Shown here: positions 33,766 through 36,297 of the stretch, in pieces | Position numbering within the stretch: position 1 is the first letter of the stretch | Layout of the letters: every line of letters begins with the position of its first letter | Made by a program: the position numbers and the translations under genes | NCBI GenBank assembly: GCA_024276955.1 | Contig: JAJRWE010000184.1 | Span: 1 to 36,297, forward strand | Source of the DNA: Gammaproteobacteria bacterium | Lineage (GTDB): Bacteria; Pseudomonadota; Gammaproteobacteria; SZUA-152 | DNA: 36,297 nt | Direction of reading: 5' to 3' | The notes under the pieces: generated by a model | Database searches by the model: none | Told to the model about the DNA's origin: nothing | The model's input: only the letters and a program-made list of their open reading frames with translations

Positions 33766-35304
33766 ATGCAGTCTGCAGCAGATAATGAGGACTTGCGCCT
33801 CGTGGATACAGTTATGATGGAAATCAGCTCTACCGCCCCTATGCTTAAAGCGCGACGCAAGTCGATTGCGATCAATCCAAATATCGGTCGTGTCATTACC
33901 CGGCCGTATTTGCCGTCCAGTGAAGAACGCATCCGAAAAGTTATCAAGCGGGTATTGAGCCTGGACGAGAACGAGGCGTGTACGATACTGGAAACTGTCT
34001 TGCACGAATTCTCTCATCGTCACCGCTACTTCAGAGAGACGCTGCAACACAATTTCGAAAGAGTGGCCGACTATGTCCCGGCTGCCAATTCGTTGTCAGA
34101 GGAACGGCGACTTCTGATCGGCACTTATTTCACCGCAGAATATTCTGTGGAAGCGGCAGCGTTGTTCAATCCTTCCATCATTCAAGTACCCAACCAGGAG
34201 GCGGATCCTGAAGGCTGCTGCCGGTTCGTTATGAGCTTCCGCGCCACTGGTGAAGGCCACATCTCCTCCATTGAGTTTCGCAGTGGAATTATTGACAAGA
34301 ACAATGACATTTATTTCGACCCACTGAGTGACTACGTGCGCACGCCCCGAATCCATACTGATTCAAGCTACGACCTGCAGCTGTTTCGGTTAAAACTTCA
34401 GGAAATGGGCGCAAATTACAAAGTCGCGCAATGGCTCCTCAGCGGACTGCCGGATGGATTCACTTTCAATGATCTGCAAAGGAAAATTGACAATCCCGGC
34501 AACGGGGATAGATTCCGGAAACAAGACAAAGCCGAGACCATCGAAATGGCGCGGTGGTTGGCACAATCCAATTATGAGATTCTGTTTCGGCCGGATCACC
34601 AGATTTCCGAGCGGGTGATCTTCCCCGTATCGGAGTCCGAGAGCAAGGGCATCGAGGATGCCCGTTTCGTGCGTTTTGTCGACAATGACGGCAGCGTGAT
34701 CTACTACGCGACCTATACCGCATACAACGGGGAAAGAATTCTGCCACAACTCATCGAGACCCGCGACTTCCTCTCCTTCAAGATCAGTACGCTGAACGGC
34801 AAACAGGCGCAGGGTAAGGGCATGGCGCTGTTCCCGCGCAGGATCCGGGGTCAATACGTCATGCTGTCACGCCAGGATGGCGAGAACAACACGATCATGT
34901 TTTCGGACAATCTGCACTTCTGGCAAGAGGCCACAATGCTGCAGGAGCCTGAGTTTCCTTACGAATTCATGCAGATGGGGAACAGCGGCTCACCCATCGA
35001 GACACCTGAAGGCTGGCTGGTCGTGACCCACGGGGTCGGCCCGATGCGAACCTACAGCCGGGGAATCGAGTTGCTGGACCTGGACGATCCGAGCCGAATC
35101 ATCAGCCGAATTGACGAGCCGATCCTGGTGCCGAACGCACAGGACCGTGAAGGCTACGTGCCGAACGTGGTTTACAGCTGCGGGGCGATGATCTTCCAGG
35201 GCGAATTGATCATCCCGTATGCCTCGGCCGATCAGCGTTGTGGCATTGCCACCCTGCGGGTATCGGACGTGATGGCCCGGCTGACACAGAATTCCCAGCC
35301 ATGA
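33766..35304 (+). CDS. Long GH130-type protein with N-terminal helical extension (512 aa)
   Basis: An N-terminal domain of about 200 residues is mostly helical (RIRKVIKRVLSLDENEACTILETVLHEFSHRHRYFRETLQHNFERVADYV). It leads into ERRLLIGTYFTAEYSVEAAALFNPSI and FVMSFRATGEGHISSIEFRSGII. The C-terminal GH130-like propeller has KGIEDARFVRFVDNDGSVIYYATYTAYNG (EDAR in place of the usual EDPR), FMQMGNSGSPIETPEGWLVVTHGVGP with a conserved histidine, and GYVPNVVYSCGAM. It is divergent to the shorter GH130 gene. The frame opens at 33703. ATG 33766 is taken as start because GAGCGGG lies ahead of it, but an ATG at 33814 or 33817 is also possible. Confidence 0.85.
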   Translation: MQSAADNEDLRLVDTVMMEISSTAPMLKARRKSIAINPNIGRVITRPYLPSSEERIRKVIKRVLSLDENEACTILETVLHEFSHRHRYFRETLQHNFERVADYVPAANSLSEERRLLIGTYFTAEYSVEAAALFNPSIIQVPNQEADPEGCCRFVMSFRATGEGHISSIEFRSGIIDKNNDIYFDPLSDYVRTPRIHTDSSYDLQLFRLKLQEMGANYKVAQWLLSGLPDGFTFNDLQRKIDNPGNGDRFRKQDKAETIEMARWLAQSNYEILFRPDHQISERVIFPVSESESKGIEDARFVRFVDNDGSVIYYATYTAYNGERILPQLIETRDFLSFKISTLNGKQAQGKGMALFPRRIRGQYVMLSRQDGENNTIMFSDNLHFWQEATMLQEPEFPYEFMQMGNSGSPIETPEGWLVVTHGVGPMRTYSRGIELLDLDDPSRIISRIDEPILVPNAQDREGYVPNVVYSCGAMIFQGELIIPYASADQRCGIATLRVSDVMARLTQNSQP

Positions 35305-35320
35305 ATCATTGTAGCCGCCG

Positions 35321-36297
35321 CTATTCCCGCAACGCTTTCTGAACATCAAGCCGGGCAGGCTTTTCCTCCGGGGTAACCCGGTCCCAGCCGCGGTGGTTGT
35401 AAACGGCGAGCAGCGCCATGAGCCAGCTAAGCGTAGACTCTGCCCCCTGATTTTCATTCGCACCCTGCGCTTCCAGTCCGTCCCGGCAGCCCCCGGTAGC
35501 GTAATCGCAGAGCGGAACCCGCAGGTCGTTCTCGCCCTGGTACCAGTTGAGACACCGGTAGGCATAAGCGATCCATTTTTCGTCCTGCGTGCAGTTGAAT
35601 GCCTCGATGCAGGCGTCCACCATCGCGGCCGCCTCGAGGGGTTGTTGATCGAATCGCGCCTTTTTGCCGCCCCGGGTTAACCAGCCTTGGTTGCCGATAG
35701 CAGTGAAGTGGTGGCCCGTCTTATCGGTCTGAATCTGCTTCAACCAGTCGAGGGCGCGCAGGCCTGTCTCCAGCATCTCGCGGTCGGGAAGCCACTGTCC
35801 GGACAGCAGCAAAGCCTGTGGCAGCCGGGCGTTGTCGTAGGTCAGGATCCCTTCACACCAGGGCCAGTCTTCGGTGGCGAAATCTCTGAACTGCTGCATG
35901 AGCCGCTCCGAGAGTATCTTGCGCATCCTTTTCGCGCGGCTGTCCCCGCTGTAGCGGCTCAGATACGCATGAATACCGATGATAGCGAAGGCGATCGCCC
36001 GTGGGTGGGTGAAATGTTCGGTGGCGCCCAGTGCACGATGGAACAGGTCGACTGCAAAACTCACCTGGCCCTTATCCCGACCCAATGCCACCGCTACGCC
36101 CAGTCCCCACACTGCGCGACCGTGGGAATCATCCGAGCCTGTTTCCTCGAGCCAGTGGCGATCATAGGACATGAAGTTGCGGAAGCGGCCGGTCTGACCA
36201 TTGAAGGCATGACCCAGAAAACTCAGATAAATGGCGGCAGGGCCGCTCAGTGCTGAATCCAGAGGCTGGAGATCCTGTAGCGTGACGACGACGATCA
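35321..36297 (-). CDS. Partial alpha/alpha-toroid protein of a glycosyltransferase-associated family (C-terminal 325 aa, runs off the right edge)
   Basis: The frame continues without a stop to the right edge, where it reads TLQDLQPLDSALSGPAAIYL and SFLGHAFNGQTGRFRNFM before the internal Met at 36172, so the real start lies outside. Repeated helix pairs (RAIAFAIIGIHAYLSRY, RMRKILSERLMQQF, LPQALLLSGQWLPDREMLETGLRALDWL, EAAAMVDACIEAFNCTQDEKWIAYAYRCLNWY) form a six-hairpin toroid like that of 2-epimerases and some glycosidases. Conserved acidic or aromatic motifs are SYDRHWLEETGSDDSHGRAVWGLG, EDWPWCEGILTYDNARLPQALL and ANENQGAESTLSWLMAL. The FRNFMSYDR...SEDSHGRA type occurs beside GH130 and GT4 genes in other bacteria, as I recall. 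It is convergent with the long GH130 gene. Confidence 0.8.
   Translation of the reverse strand, partial: IVVVTLQDLQPLDSALSGPAAIYLSFLGHAFNGQTGRFRNFMSYDRHWLEETGSDDSHGRAVWGLGVAVALGRDKGQVSFAVDLFHRALGATEHFTHPRAIAFAIIGIHAYLSRYSGDSRAKRMRKILSERLMQQFRDFATEDWPWCEGILTYDNARLPQALLLSGQWLPDREMLETGLRALDWLKQIQTDKTGHHFTAIGNQGWLTRGGKKARFDQQPLEAAAMVDACIEAFNCTQDEKWIAYAYRCLNWYQGENDLRVPLCDYATGGCRDGLEAQGANENQGAESTLSWLMALLAVYNHRGWDRVTPEEKPARLDVQKALRE

Overview
The window looks like part of a gammaproteobacterial chromosome, probably from a facultatively anaerobic or lithotrophic lineage. The evidence is the classical thrS-infC-rpmI-rplT-pheS-pheT-ihfA-merR-tRNA-Pro block, a RegB/RegA (PrrBA/RoxSR-type) redox two-component system, a periplasmic nitrate reductase cluster and an HsbR/HsbA-type partner switch. 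Most of the window is G+C-rich. The stretch from about 21.1 to 27.2 kb (nap) is clearly richer in A/T, and so is the hipBA region to a lesser degree. No genus can be named from the sequence alone.

Layout: 0-4.3 kb carries a polytopic membrane protein, a YceI-like exported protein whose only well-placed start codon is ATA, a STAS protein with a receiver-PP2C-HATPase protein, and a rhodanese. 4.36-4.50 kb is a compact triple-nested palindrome that looks like a miniature mobile element. 4.65-12.4 kb is the translation operon (infC starts with ATC), ending with ihfA, a MerR-like gene and tRNA-Pro(GGG). 12.4-14.0 kb is a hipBA toxin-antitoxin pair on the minus strand with a multi-palindrome operator, followed by about 0.45 kb without a convincing gene. 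14.5-16.9 kb carries a DUF1415 gene, regA and regB on the minus strand. 17.1-21.1 kb is a compact plus-strand run of five exported proteins (Met-rich lipoprotein, beta-barrel protein starting with a Cys-Cys-Gly-Gly-Gly segment, CPxC redoxin lipoprotein, mono-heme cytochrome c, TlpA thioredoxin) divergent from regB. 21.1-27.2 kb is an FNR-type box followed by napFDAB and napGH, without napC. 27.4-31.2 kb holds a DUF2459 protein and a 957-aa ACP / fatty acyl-AMP ligase / PlsC acyltransferase fusion. 31.2 kb to the right edge is a carbohydrate locus: a GH130-type protein, a GT4 glycosyltransferase fused to a mannose-6-phosphate-isomerase-type cupin, a long divergent GH130-type protein, and the C-terminal part of an alpha/alpha-toroid protein that runs off the window.

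How the genes may work together: the five-gene exported cassette shares its intergenic region with regB, where a RegA/PrrA-like dyad lies just upstream of a good sigma-70 promoter for regB. This suggests redox control of an envelope metal/thiol/electron-transfer system. The adjacent nap genes also point to a low-oxygen lifestyle. The right-hand locus combines sugar transfer, phosphorolysis-type GH130 enzymes and a toroid protein, and so suggests a small pathway for making and turning over a mannose-containing oligosaccharide. The best candidates for undescribed biology are the five-gene exported redox cassette, the GT4-cupin/GH130/GH130/toroid locus, and the ACP-FAAL-PlsC fusion.
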